Below, piece by piece: positions 7,080-13,331 of a DNA stretch of 14,467 bases. The notes beneath the pieces are model-generated. The model had not been told where the DNA came from. It ran no database searches and saw only the letters and a program-made list of their open reading frames with translations. Both the position numbers and the translations under genes were made by a program. Position 1 is the stretch's first letter. Each line of letters begins with the position of its first letter. The DNA comes from RUG11247 sp050945995 (lineage in GTDB: Bacteria > Bacillota > Clostridia > Christensenellales > Aristaeellaceae), in assembly GCA_050945995.1 (NCBI GenBank), contig JBMNUA010000039.1, positions 1-14,467 on the forward strand, given 5' to 3'.

Positions 7080-9080
7080 ATGGATTTTTCCCTTTCCAAT
7101 GTGCGCGGGATCGGACCTGCGCGGCTGAAGGCGCTGCGGGACGCGGGGCTTGACAGCTTGCGCGATCTGATTTTGTTTTTGCCGCGCGAATATCGGGACA
7201 TGACGGAGGCGACGCCGCTCGCCGCCGCGCGCGTCGGGCAGACGATTTTCTGCCGCGTGACGGTGGCGGGCGACGCCACCCAGCAGCGGGTGAAGAAGCT
7301 CACGATCACAAAGGTATATGTGACCGACGGCAGCGATACCGTACAGGCGGTGTGGTACAACCAGCCGTGGCTCAAGGCGCAGCTTGCGCGCGGGCGCGAA
7401 CTGATGCTCTACGGTAGGCTCGAGGCGCGGCGCGGTTTTGTGCAATTGATTTCGCCGACGATTGAAGCGGATGTGGGCATTTTGCCCGTATACAAGCCGA
7501 TTGCCGGCGTGCCGCAGCGCATGTTTCGACAAATTATGGAAGCCGCGCTCCAAGCGATGGATGGACAATGGTCGGACGAATTGCCGCGCGCGCTGCGGGC
7601 AAAGTATGAATTGTGCGAGCGAAATTTCGCCATGCGCAACGCGCACTTTCCGGATTCTATGGAAGCGCTTGCCGCTGCGCGGCGCAGGATCGCGTTCGAG
7701 GAGCTGCTTTTGTATCAGGTTGCGCTCTCGCTGTATCGCTCGGGCACGCGCGCGGGCACAGAGATGAAATTTTTGGATGCAGACATCGATGCGTACTGGA
7801 AATCCCTGTCATTTGCGCCGACGGGCGCGCAAATGCGCGTGTTGCGCGAGGCGGCAGACGACATGCGCAGTCCGCACGCCATGGCGCGGCTGATCCAAGG
7901 CGACGTCGGCTGCGGGAAAACGGCAATCGCATTCGGCGCGATGGCGCTCGCGGTCAAAAGCGGGTACCAGGCAGCGCTCATGGCGCCCACGGAGGTGCTC
8001 AGCCGGCAGCATTACGAGAGCGCGCAACGGCTGTTTGCGCCGATGGGGATCGAGGTCGGGCTGCTCACGGGCACATTGACCGCCAAGGCGCAGCGCGAGG
8101 CGCACGCGCAGATCGAAAGCGGAGCGTGGCGGATGGTCATCGGCACGCACGCGCTGATCACAGACCGCGTGGCATACCAAAACCTCGGGCTCGTGATCAC
8201 CGACGAGCAGCACCGCTTCGGCGTGCGCCAGCGATCGCTGCTCAGCGAGAAGGGCGAAGCGCCCGATGTGCTGGTGATGTCCGCAACGCCGATCCCGCGC
8301 ACGCTCTCGCTCATCCTCTATGGCGACCTCGATCTTTCAATCGTGGACGAGCTGCCGCCGGGGCGCACGCCCGTGAAAACGCGCATCGTCCCCGAGGACA
8401 AGCGCGCGGGCATGTACCGATTTTTGCGCGCCGAGGTAAAAAAAGGGCGGCAGGTGTATGTCGTATGCCCGCTGGTGGAGGATTCCGAGGCGGTGGACGC
8501 GCTGAGCGCGGAAAAGGTATACGATGATCTTCAAAAAAATGGATTACAAGGGCTTCGCATCGCGCTGGCGCACGGCAAGCAGCGCCAGCAAGAGAAGGAC
8601 GCAGCGATTGAAGCTTTCCGATGCGGCGAGGCGGATGTGCTCGTCTCCACCACGGTGATCGAGGTGGGCGTGAACGTGCCGAACGCGACGGTGATGGTCG
8701 TTGAGAACGCGGAGCGGTTCGGGCTTGCGCAGCTGCACCAGTTGCGCGGGCGCGTGGGGCGCGGCGCGCATGAATCGTGGTGTTTTTTGATGGCGGAGCC
8801 GAACGAGCGGCTGAGAATCCTCACGCAGACGAACGACGGCTTCGTCATCGCGCAAAAAGATATGGAATTGCGCGGTCCGGGCGAGCTGTTCGGGCAGCGG
8901 CAGTCGGGCGCGCTGGACGCGGGGCTGCAGGCGATGGCGGGGGACACGACGCTTCTAAAAATCACGCACGAGGAAGCGCGCGCGATCATCAAAACGCCGA
9001 CCGCGCCCGATTCGCGCGCGGTCATTGCGCTTGCGCGTGAAACGTTCGCCGATCGGCTCGCCGATGTCGCGATGAATTGA
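7080..9080 (+). CDS. recG: ATP-dependent DNA helicase RecG
   Basis: RecG remodels stalled replication forks and Holliday junctions. The 666-residue protein has an N-terminal wedge/OB domain (about 55-150), then a superfamily 2 helicase core: Walker A GDVGCGKT (274-281), TEVL, DEQHRFG (375-381, motif II DEQH), SATPIPRT (motif III), and STTVIEVGVNVPNA with QLHQLRGRVGRG near the C-terminal end (motifs V and VI). The P-loop has Cys278 where Ser is common, a conservative change. The ATG at 7080 is chosen because a G-rich site (AGGGGG, 7069-7074) precedes it and MDFSLSNVRGIGP is a usual RecG beginning; the frame stays open back to 6747 but overlaps fakA. sdaAB/sdaAA, found between yloV and recG in B. 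subtilis, are absent. Confidence 0.96.
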   Translation: MDFSLSNVRGIGPARLKALRDAGLDSLRDLILFLPREYRDMTEATPLAAARVGQTIFCRVTVAGDATQQRVKKLTITKVYVTDGSDTVQAVWYNQPWLKAQLARGRELMLYGRLEARRGFVQLISPTIEADVGILPVYKPIAGVPQRMFRQIMEAALQAMDGQWSDELPRALRAKYELCERNFAMRNAHFPDSMEALAAARRRIAFEELLLYQVALSLYRSGTRAGTEMKFLDADIDAYWKSLSFAPTGAQMRVLREAADDMRSPHAMARLIQGDVGCGKTAIAFGAMALAVKSGYQAALMAPTEVLSRQHYESAQRLFAPMGIEVGLLTGTLTAKAQREAHAQIESGAWRMVIGTHALITDRVAYQNLGLVITDEQHRFGVRQRSLLSEKGEAPDVLVMSATPIPRTLSLILYGDLDLSIVDELPPGRTPVKTRIVPEDKRAGMYRFLRAEVKKGRQVYVVCPLVEDSEAVDALSAEKVYDDLQKNGLQGLRIALAHGKQRQQEKDAAIEAFRCGEADVLVSTTVIEVGVNVPNATVMVVENAERFGLAQLHQLRGRVGRGAHESWCFLMAEPNERLRILTQTNDGFVIAQKDMELRGPGELFGQRQSGALDAGLQAMAGDTTLLKITHEEARAIIKTPTAPDSRAVIALARETFADRLADVAMN

Positions 9081-9132
9081 TCGGTTTTTCTCCCCAGTCG
9101 CATTTCCATTTGTACACAGCATGGAATTGCCA

Positions 9133-9161
9133 GTCTAAAATACGCCCGCTCGGTCAAAATA
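9133..9161 (+). promoter_or_regulatory. Possible sigma-G promoter of the SASP genes
   Basis: GTCTA (9133-9137) matches 4 of 5 positions of the sigma-G -35 consensus GNATR, and CAAAATA (9155-9161) matches 6 of 7 of the -10 consensus CATNMTA, with 17 bp between. SASP genes are normally transcribed by sigma-G in the forespore. No good sigma-A promoter is seen here. A 7-bp inverted repeat CCCGCTC (9145-9151) / GAGCGGG (9173-9179) spans the -10 and touches the ribosome binding site. Confidence 0.4.
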
Positions 9162-9191
9162 TCGTCAGACTTGAGCGGGAGGTGATTCTGA

Positions 9192-9401
9192 ATGGCGAAG
9201 ACCGGCAACAAGGCTGTTGTGCCAGAGAGCAAGGCTGCACTTGACAACATGAAGTGGGAAGTTGCGCAGCAGCTCGGCGTCAATCTGACGAAGGGTTACA
9301 ACGGACATCTCACGGCCAAAGAAAACGGCAATGTGGGTGGCGAGATGGTGCGGCGCATGATCGAGGACTACGAACGCCGCAGCAGCAACTCCGGGATGTA
9401 A
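9192..9401 (+). CDS. Alpha/beta-type small acid-soluble spore protein (first copy)
   Basis: This 69-residue protein is an alpha/beta-type SASP, which coats forespore DNA and protects it from UV and chemical damage, then is degraded at germination. It shows the family plan: VPESKAALDNMKWEVAQQLGV (10-30) with the GPR-protease type site E23-V24-A25, then GYNGHLTAKENGNVGGEMVRRMI (35-57) containing the conserved NGxVGG turn. GGGAGGTG at 9177-9184 is 7 bases before the ATG at 9192. A second SASP gene begins 45 bp after its stop with no terminator between, so the two are likely one transcript. Its presence means the organism forms endospores or descends from ones that did. Confidence 0.95.
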   Translation: MAKTGNKAVVPESKAALDNMKWEVAQQLGVNLTKGYNGHLTAKENGNVGGEMVRRMIEDYERRSSNSGM

Positions 9402-9446
9402 TGGCAAAGAACGACTGATTGAGATTCGCATGGGAGGAAATTGAAG

Positions 9447-9659
9447 ATGGCTTCCAACAACCAGAATCAGAACAGGATCAACGTGCCCGAAGCGCGTCAG
9501 GCGATGAACAACCTGAAGCAGGAAGTTGCCGGCGAGCTCGGCATCACCCTCAACAACGGCTATAACGGCGATATCACCTCGCGTAACGCCGGCTATATCG
9601 GCGGCAACATGGTGCGCAAGATGATCGAGGCGCAGGAGCGGCAGATGAGCGGGAAATAA
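9447..9659 (+). CDS. Alpha/beta-type small acid-soluble spore protein (second copy)
   Basis: The 70-residue product is a paralogue of the preceding SASP: NVPEARQAMNNLKQEVAGEL (12-31) with the GPR-type site E26-V27-A28, then GYNGDITSRNAGYIGGNMVRKMI (38-60). An Asn/Gln-rich N-terminus (NNQNQN) distinguishes it from the first copy. The ATG at 9447 is chosen over the TTG at 9441 because GGAGG at 9433-9437 is 9 bases from the ATG but only 3 from the TTG. Tandem SASP genes that diverge mainly at the ends suggest local duplication. A perfect 10-bp hairpin terminator starts 16 bp after the stop. Confidence 0.95.
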   Translation: MASNNQNQNRINVPEARQAMNNLKQEVAGELGITLNNGYNGDITSRNAGYIGGNMVRKMIEAQERQMSGK

Positions 9660-9674
9660 TCCCGATCACACCGG

Positions 9675-9703
9675 GGAGGGGCGTAAAACGCCCCTCCTTC
9701 TTG
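9675..9703 (+). terminator. Intrinsic terminator after the SASP genes
   Basis: GGAGGGGCGT (9675-9684) pairs perfectly with ACGCCCCTCC (9688-9697) around a 3-base loop, followed by TTCTT. On the minus strand the stem lacks a T-run, so it is a weaker stop for the convergent fucO gene, whose stop codon is 10 bp away. Confidence 0.8.
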
Positions 9704-9706
9704 CGT

Positions 9707-10855
9707 TTACAACAGGCTCAAAAACAGTTTTTTGATGTCGTCCTTGGTCGTCTCGCGCGGGTTGCCGGGGCGGCAGGCGTCGAGGAACGCGCTTTCCGTG
9801 AGGGCATCGGCGTCCTCCCGCTTTGCAATCGCCTTGAGATCGCGCGGGATGCCGATCGTATCCGAAAGCGCGCGCACGGCGTCCACCGCGGCGCGCCGGT
9901 ATGTCTCTTGCGACATACTGCCTGTATCGGGAACGCCCATCGCGCAGGCGATGTGGCGGTACTTCTCGCCCGTAGCGGGCGCGTTGAACGCCATCACCGT
10001 AGGCAGGAGGATGGCGTTTGCGATGCCGTGCGCGGTGTCGTACCACGCGCCCAAGCTGTGCGCCATGCTGTGCACGATGCCGAGCCCCACGTTTGAAAAG
10101 CCCATGCCCGCCGCGTACTGGGCGAGCGCCATGCGCTCGCGTGCTGCAGGATCACCGGAGACGGCGCGGGGGAGCGAGGCGGCGATCAGCTTGATGGCGT
10201 TTAGATGCAGCACATCGGGGATCGTCCACGCGCCTTTTGTGATGTAGCCTTCGACGGCGTGGGTGAGCGCGTCCATGCCCGTTGCGGCGCAGAGATCGGG
10301 CGGCATGGAGTCCATGAGATCGGGATCGACGACGGCGACCGCGGGCAGCGAATGCGGATCGACGCACACGAATTTTCTGCGCTTTTCGGGGTCGGTGAGC
10401 ACATAGTTGACGGTGACCTCCGCCGCCGTACCGGCGGTTGTGGGCACGGCGATGGTGAATACCGCATGGTGTTTTGTGGCAGGCGCGCCCTCGAGCGCGC
10501 GAAAGTCCTCGAATTCTGGGTTCGCGATCATGATGCCGATCGCCTTTGCGATGTCGATGGTCGAGCCGCCGCCGATGGCGATGATATGATCGGCGCGCGC
10601 TTCCTTGAACGCCTGTACGCCCGCCTGCGCCTCATCCACGGTGGGGTTCGGCGTGAACGCGTCAAACGGCGCGTGCTCGATGCCCGCGGCGGTGAGCGCT
10701 TCGATCACCTTGCGCACAAGCCCCGCTTGATAGAGCGCAGGATCTGCGACGACGAGCGCCATGGAGAGGGATCGCCCCAGCACCTCCGGCGCAATCGCCT
10801 GCACAGCGCCGCGCCCGTGATAGGAGATGGGTCCCAACGCCAGTTTGTGATACAT
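9707..10855 (-). CDS. fucO: Iron-dependent lactaldehyde reductase / 1,2-propanediol dehydrogenase (FucO-like)
   Basis: This group III (iron-containing) alcohol dehydrogenase has 382-383 residues and is very close to FucO, which reduces lactaldehyde from fucose or rhamnose breakdown to 1,2-propanediol with NADH. Strings shared with E. coli FucO from memory include PTTAGTAAEVT, EKRRKFVCVDPH, GMDALTHAVEGYIT and AGMGFSNVGLG. The metal ligands, counted from the first ATG, are D196, H200, H263 and H277, with H267 in the active site. The nucleotide loop reads GGGSTID (97-103). GGAGGG (10861-10866 in plus coordinates) is 5 bases before the second of two adjacent ATGs (10855) and only 2 before the first (10858), so the second is preferred. 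It is a single gene here, without other fucose or rhamnose genes, so the exact substrate is inferred. Confidence 0.88.
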   Translation of the reverse strand: MYHKLALGPISYHGRGAVQAIAPEVLGRSLSMALVVADPALYQAGLVRKVIEALTAAGIEHAPFDAFTPNPTVDEAQAGVQAFKEARADHIIAIGGGSTIDIAKAIGIMIANPEFEDFRALEGAPATKHHAVFTIAVPTTAGTAAEVTVNYVLTDPEKRRKFVCVDPHSLPAVAVVDPDLMDSMPPDLCAATGMDALTHAVEGYITKGAWTIPDVLHLNAIKLIAASLPRAVSGDPAARERMALAQYAAGMGFSNVGLGIVHSMAHSLGAWYDTAHGIANAILLPTVMAFNAPATGEKYRHIACAMGVPDTGSMSQETYRRAAVDAVRALSDTIGIPRDLKAIAKREDADALTESAFLDACRPGNPRETTKDDIKKLFLSLL

Positions 10856-10941
10856 CATTACCCTCCAACAATTGTTTCGGTTATTTTACCCAGTTTCGTG
10901 TGCGGCTATGAGCGTTTTTTGCGAAAATTGGGAAATGAAAC

Positions 10942-10970
10942 TTGACAATTTGGGCGTGCAAGGGTATAAT
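10942..10970 (+). promoter_or_regulatory. Consensus sigma-A promoter of the tRNA cluster
   Basis: TTGACA (10942-10947) and TATAAT (10965-10970) are both perfect matches, separated by exactly 17 bp. This strength fits stable-RNA genes. The first tRNA begins 66 bp after the -10. Confidence 0.92.
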
Positions 10971-11036
10971 GATCCTCGGTCTTTGTTGGCAGGCTGATTG
11001 CAATTCGACATGCTCCACGGATCAGCTGGTCGGCGT

Positions 11037-11120
11037 GCGGGCGTGGCGGAATGGCAGACGCGCCAGATTTAGGATCTGGTGCCGAGAGGCGTGTGAGTTC
11101 GAGTCTCGTCGCCCGCACCA
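11037..11120 (+). tRNA. tRNA-Leu(UAG)
   Basis: An 84-base class II tRNA. The acceptor stem GCGGGCG (11037-11043) pairs with CGCCCGC, followed by A and an encoded CCA. The anticodon stem CCAGA/TCTGG encloses TTTAGGA, giving anticodon TAG, and the long variable arm expected for Leu is present. The T-loop is TTCGAGT. It reads CUA codons and others of the CUN box by wobble. Confidence 0.95.
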
Positions 11121-11129
11121 AGACGATAT

Positions 11130-11205
11130 GCGGTAGTAGCTCAGTTGGTAGAGCGCCACCTTGCCAAGGTGGAGGTCGCGAGTCCGAGTCTCGTCTACCG
11201 CTCCA
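11130..11205 (+). tRNA. tRNA-Gly(GCC) with an unusual T-loop
   Basis: A 76-base tRNA with encoded CCA. The acceptor stem GCGGTAG (11130-11136) pairs with CTACCGC (11195-11201). The anticodon stem CCACC/GGTGG encloses TTGCCAA, giving anticodon GCC for GGC/GGU. The D-loop AGTTGGTA keeps the two conserved Gs. The T-loop, however, is TCCGAGT (11183-11189) rather than TTCRANT: position 55, normally U and modified to pseudouridine, is C. Confidence 0.93.
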
Positions 11206-11211
11206 AACTAA

Positions 11212-11285
11212 GCGGGTGTAACTCAATGGTAGAGTTCCAGCCTTCCAAGCTGGCTACGTGGGTTCGATCCCCATCACCCGCTCCA
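11212..11285 (+). tRNA. tRNA-Gly(UCC)
   Basis: A 74-base tRNA with encoded CCA. The acceptor stem GCGGGTG (11212-11218) pairs with CACCCGC (11275-11281). The anticodon stem CCAGC/GCTGG encloses CTTCCAA, giving anticodon TCC for GGA/GGG. D-loop and T-loop (TTCGATC) are canonical. It follows tRNA-Gly(GCC) after 6 bp in the same transcript. Confidence 0.95.
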
Positions 11286-11299
11286 TTTTTCCAAGGTTC

Positions 11300-11326
11300 G
11301 CATGCGCGGCGCATGCTATTTTTTTT
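11300..11326 (+). terminator. Intrinsic terminator of the tRNA cluster
   Basis: GCATGCG (11300-11306) and CGCATGC (11310-11316) form a perfect 7-bp stem with a 3-base loop, followed by TA and T8 (11319-11326). Confidence 0.88.
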
Positions 11327-11345
11327 GTTTTGGCAGATATTTATG

Positions 11346-11374
11346 TTGACGGATAAAGCGGAACATGCTATCAT
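11346..11374 (+). promoter_or_regulatory. Sigma-A promoter of the exported-protein gene
   Basis: TTGACG (11346-11351) and TATCAT (11369-11374) are 17 bp apart. The predicted start near 11381 gives a leader of about 40 bases ahead of the gene at 11422. Confidence 0.68.
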
Positions 11375-11421
11375 AATCCCACGGATTTGGTATCCTGATT
11401 GATGACATGGAAGGAGTTTAC

Positions 11422-12012
11422 ATGATGAAGAAGTTTGTTTCCATACTCTGCGCGCTAGCGATGCTCGCAACCGTAGTCCCCGCGGTGCTCGCGGAAGCCG
11501 ACTATGTGGACGCGTACACCTCCGCCTCCACGACAAAGACCTCGCTTGAGGGCGATGCGCTTGCAGCGGCGGTCGAGCTGCTGGTTGCGAAGTCCGCCGA
11601 CATGGCGACCCTCGCTGAGAGCCAGGCCGAGGGCTATGCTGCGCCCGATTCCGCGCTTGCGCAGATCATGAGCGTCAACCCCGACGGCTCTGTTGGACTT
11701 TCCACCATCTCCCAGTGGCGATACATGGTGTCCGACGACGGCGAAGTTGTGCAGATTCAGCTCACCTACGGGCAGAACGCGCTGAACCTCGGCGAGGCCG
11801 GGGCGCGCGGCTCGCTGCTGGTCGGCATCGACGGCGCATGGTATCTGCTGCACCTCGAGGTCACGGAAGTCGTCGAGCAGGTGTACTCCGATGAGGCGTT
11901 TGAGGCGGGCGAGTTCAACGCGCACTACTCCGGCTCGGAAGCGCAGCTCAGCTCCTATGACATCTTCCTGCGCGTCCTCTCCATCGAGAGCACCTACGCC
12001 ATCCGGTTCTGA
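11422..12012 (+). CDS. Exported protein of unknown function
   Basis: The 196-residue product begins with a clear Sec signal peptide: MMKKF, a hydrophobic core (about 5-19), then PAVLA with probable signal peptidase cleavage after A24. The Cys in the core is not in a lipobox, so it is expected to be released or wall-associated rather than a lipoprotein. The mature part (about 172 residues) is acidic, has no Cys, and alternates helical (about 47-90) and beta-rich parts such as WRYMVSDDGEVVQIQLTYG and GSLLVGIDGAWYLLHLEV. No catalytic motif or known domain is recognised. AAGGAG at 11411-11416 supports ATG 11422; an adjacent ATG at 11425 is equally possible. It is a single-gene unit with its own promoter and terminator between the tRNAs and the hairpin array. 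Confidence 0.85.
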   Translation: MMKKFVSILCALAMLATVVPAVLAEADYVDAYTSASTTKTSLEGDALAAAVELLVAKSADMATLAESQAEGYAAPDSALAQIMSVNPDGSVGLSTISQWRYMVSDDGEVVQIQLTYGQNALNLGEAGARGSLLVGIDGAWYLLHLEVTEVVEQVYSDEAFEAGEFNAHYSGSEAQLSSYDIFLRVLSIESTYAIRF

Positions 12013-12031
12013 TTTTCCCACGGTAAGTACG

Positions 12032-12056
12032 AGCCCCGCTTCTTTGCGGGGCTTTT
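12032..12056 (+). terminator. Intrinsic terminator of the exported-protein gene
   Basis: AGCCCCGC (12032-12039) pairs with GCGGGGCT (12046-12053) around TTCTTT, followed by a short T-run ending at 12056. Its left arm with flank, TACGAGCCCCGC (12028-12039), recurs exactly at 12279-12290. Confidence 0.8.
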
Positions 12057-12109
12057 GACTTTCAAAAAGCGATGTAAGATGAGAATGATTGCAGAACAAC
12101 CTACTTCAT

Positions 12110-12276
12110 CAAGTTTGGCGGCGTGTACGTCAAACTTGCATGTTCACAAAGAAAACGCTTGCGTTTTCGACTGAACATGGATTCCTGCCAGTCAGATTTG
12201 CGCCCGGAAATTCGTGAGAATTTTAGCAAATCGCAGACCTCTTCCGACTCGTCAAAAAACGTGCGTTTTTTGACGA
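12110..12276. repeat. Array of four consecutive long hairpins between convergent genes
   Basis: Four inverted repeats follow one another with little spacing. H1: CAAGTTTG (12110-12117) with CAAACTTG (12131-12138). H2: outer arms CATGTTCA (12139-12146) and TGAACATG (12172-12179) around inner arms GAAAACGC (12151-12158) and GCGTTTTC (12161-12168). H3: GATTTGC (12195-12201) with GCAAATC (12226-12232) around AAATTC (12208-12213) and GAATTT (12218-12223). H4: 13 bp from TCGTCAAAAAACG (12249-12261) with CGTTTTTTGACGA (12264-12276). H2 and H4 share an AAAACG/CGTTTT stem theme. The stretch is clearly more AT-rich than its neighbours. No convincing promoter was found on either strand. It could be a REP-like palindromic repeat, a structured RNA, or a 3' UTR element. 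The rest of the 306-bp gap is the two flanking terminators. Confidence 0.8.
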
Positions 12277-12281
12277 CATAC

Positions 12282-12311
12282 GAGCCCCGCAGAAAAGCGG
12301 GGCTCATTTTT
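12282..12311 (+). terminator. Second terminator closing the hairpin array
   Basis: GAGCCCCGC (12282-12290) pairs with GCGGGGCTC (12297-12305) around AGAAAA, followed by A and T5 (12307-12311). The T-run is on the plus side only, so this is oriented to stop plus-strand transcription leaving the array. The hairpin also lies just after the stop codon of the minus-strand dehydrogenase gene, where it may act as a weak stop or mRNA end stabiliser. Confidence 0.75.
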
Positions 12312-12318
12312 GTTTATT

Positions 12319-13269
12319 CTAATAACGCAGGTCGTAGTCCACGAGGTTGCGAACCGGCGCGCCCGTCTTGACATACGCGGCGAGGTTTTCGATGAAGATT
12401 TCAAACGCGCGGTTGTAATATTCGTCCGTCGTTCCGGAAAAATGGGGCGTGATGATCACGTTTTCCATGCCCCACAGCGCGCTGTCCTGCGGCAGCGGCT
12501 CGGGATCGGTGACGTCTAGTCCCGCGCAGGCGATGATCCCGTGCTCGAGCGCGTCGATGAGCGCATCGTGATCGGTGGTTTTCCCGCGCCCGGCGCTGAT
12601 GTAGCAGGCGGTGGGCTTCATGCGGGCGAAGCGCGCCGCGTTCATGAAATGCGTCGTCTCGGGCGTGAGCGGCAGTATGTTGAGCACATAATCGCATTCG
12701 GGCAGCATCGCATCGATCTCGTCGGGCGCGTACATGTGATCGACGTTCGGCGCGCCTTCGCCGCCGCGGCGCAGTCCGAGCACGCGCATGCCAAACGCCT
12801 TGCCGAGCCGTGCGGCTTCCATACCGATCGCGCCCACGCCGAGGATGCCGAGCGTTTTATTGTGAATTTCGGTGAGGCGGTGGCGATCCGGCGCCCATCT
12901 GCGCTCGCGCTGATCGGGGATGGCGGTGCGCAGCCCGCGCGCGAAGGCGAGCATCATCGCAAACATCGTCTCGGAGATCGGCAGCCCGTGGACGCCGCTC
13001 GCGTTTGTGAGGTAGATTCCCTTCTCGCGCAGTTCGTGAAGCGGCAGCGCGTCCACACCCGCGGAGAGCACTTGAATCCACCTGACCGCGTCGCTCTTGG
13101 CACATGCCGCCGCAGCGCGATTGCTCCAGGTGACCACGATCTCCGCGTCCGCGAAATGCGCCTGCGCCGCTTCATAATCCGGCGCGACGGCGACCGTCCA
13201 GCCCGGCGCGATCTGCGCGATGCGCTCAAGGCGGGCGACTTCCTGATTCATGATGAGTATGTTTCGCAT
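12319..13269 (-). CDS. D-isomer-specific 2-hydroxyacid dehydrogenase
   Basis: This 316-residue NAD(P)-dependent enzyme interconverts a 2-oxoacid and its D-2-hydroxyacid. The catalytic domain flanks a Rossmann fold (about 95-275) with GILGVGAIG (141-149). The catalytic triad is visible: R228 in SAGRG, E257 in TDPEP and H276 in TPHFSG. The split N- and C-terminal domain is complete, so length and motifs are normal. The acid used (glyoxylate, hydroxypyruvate or another) cannot be read from sequence. The start at 13269 is chosen because MRNILIMNQE begins the conserved fold and the consensus promoter lies immediately upstream; the frame runs on to 13332 but through that promoter. The ribosome binding site is weak (GAGTGAG). 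It is divergent from the URO-D-like gene, with which it shares an overlapping promoter region. Confidence 0.92.
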   Translation of the reverse strand: MRNILIMNQEVARLERIAQIAPGWTVAVAPDYEAAQAHFADAEIVVTWSNRAAAACAKSDAVRWIQVLSAGVDALPLHELREKGIYLTNASGVHGLPISETMFAMMLAFARGLRTAIPDQRERRWAPDRHRLTEIHNKTLGILGVGAIGMEAARLGKAFGMRVLGLRRGGEGAPNVDHMYAPDEIDAMLPECDYVLNILPLTPETTHFMNAARFARMKPTACYISAGRGKTTDHDALIDALEHGIIACAGLDVTDPEPLPQDSALWGMENVIITPHFSGTTDEYYNRAFEIFIENLAAYVKTGAPVRNLVDYDLRY

Positions 13270-13294
13270 GCATCTCACTCTTTCTTTTTTTCCC

Positions 13295-13323
13295 AGTATA
13301 GGGATGCGCCGGGCATCTGTCAA
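13295..13323 (-). promoter_or_regulatory. Sigma-A promoter of the 2-hydroxyacid dehydrogenase gene
   Basis: On the minus strand, -35 TTGACA (13318-13323) and -10 TATACT (13295-13300) are 17 bp apart. The spacer holds an inverted repeat GATGC (13303-13307) / GCATC (13313-13317). Confidence 0.85.
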
Positions 13324-13331
13324 GCTTGACA
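13318..13331. promoter_or_regulatory. 14-bp palindrome made of two back-to-back -35 boxes
   Basis: TGTCAAGCTTGACA is a perfect palindrome. Its halves are the -35 boxes of the two divergent promoters, with only 2 bp between them, so polymerase probably cannot occupy both at once. It is also a plausible operator for a dimeric regulator. No regulator gene is adjacent. Confidence 0.7.

Noticed and set aside
9049..9089. Terminator after recG: CCGATC (9049-9054) with GATCGG (9079-9084), then T5
   Set aside because: The stem is 6 bp with a 24-base loop and lies mostly inside the coding region. The T-run is suggestive but the hairpin is too weak to list.
10971..11036. T-box or other riboswitch, or an extra tRNA, between the tRNA promoter and tRNA-Leu
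   Set aside because: No T-box consensus, no cloverleaf and no terminator/antiterminator pair is visible; it looks like an ordinary leader.
10942..11136. A 64-codon open frame starting at the tRNA promoter
   Set aside because: It runs through the promoter and tRNA-Leu, has no ribosome binding site and no recognisable product.
11120..11300. Integration site (att) of a mobile element at the tRNA cluster
   Set aside because: No duplicated tRNA 3' end, integrase or phage gene was found downstream within the window.
12110..12276. CRISPR array
   Set aside because: The repeated units are inverted, not direct, of different sequence and spacing, and there are no cas genes in the window.
12101..12371. 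Open frames across the hairpin array (68 codons on minus, 82 on plus) that could be read as small proteins
   Set aside because: Neither has a ribosome binding site, both run through several inverted repeats, and the plus frame runs into the convergent dehydrogenase gene. Their sequences follow from the palindromes, so a non-coding reading is preferred.
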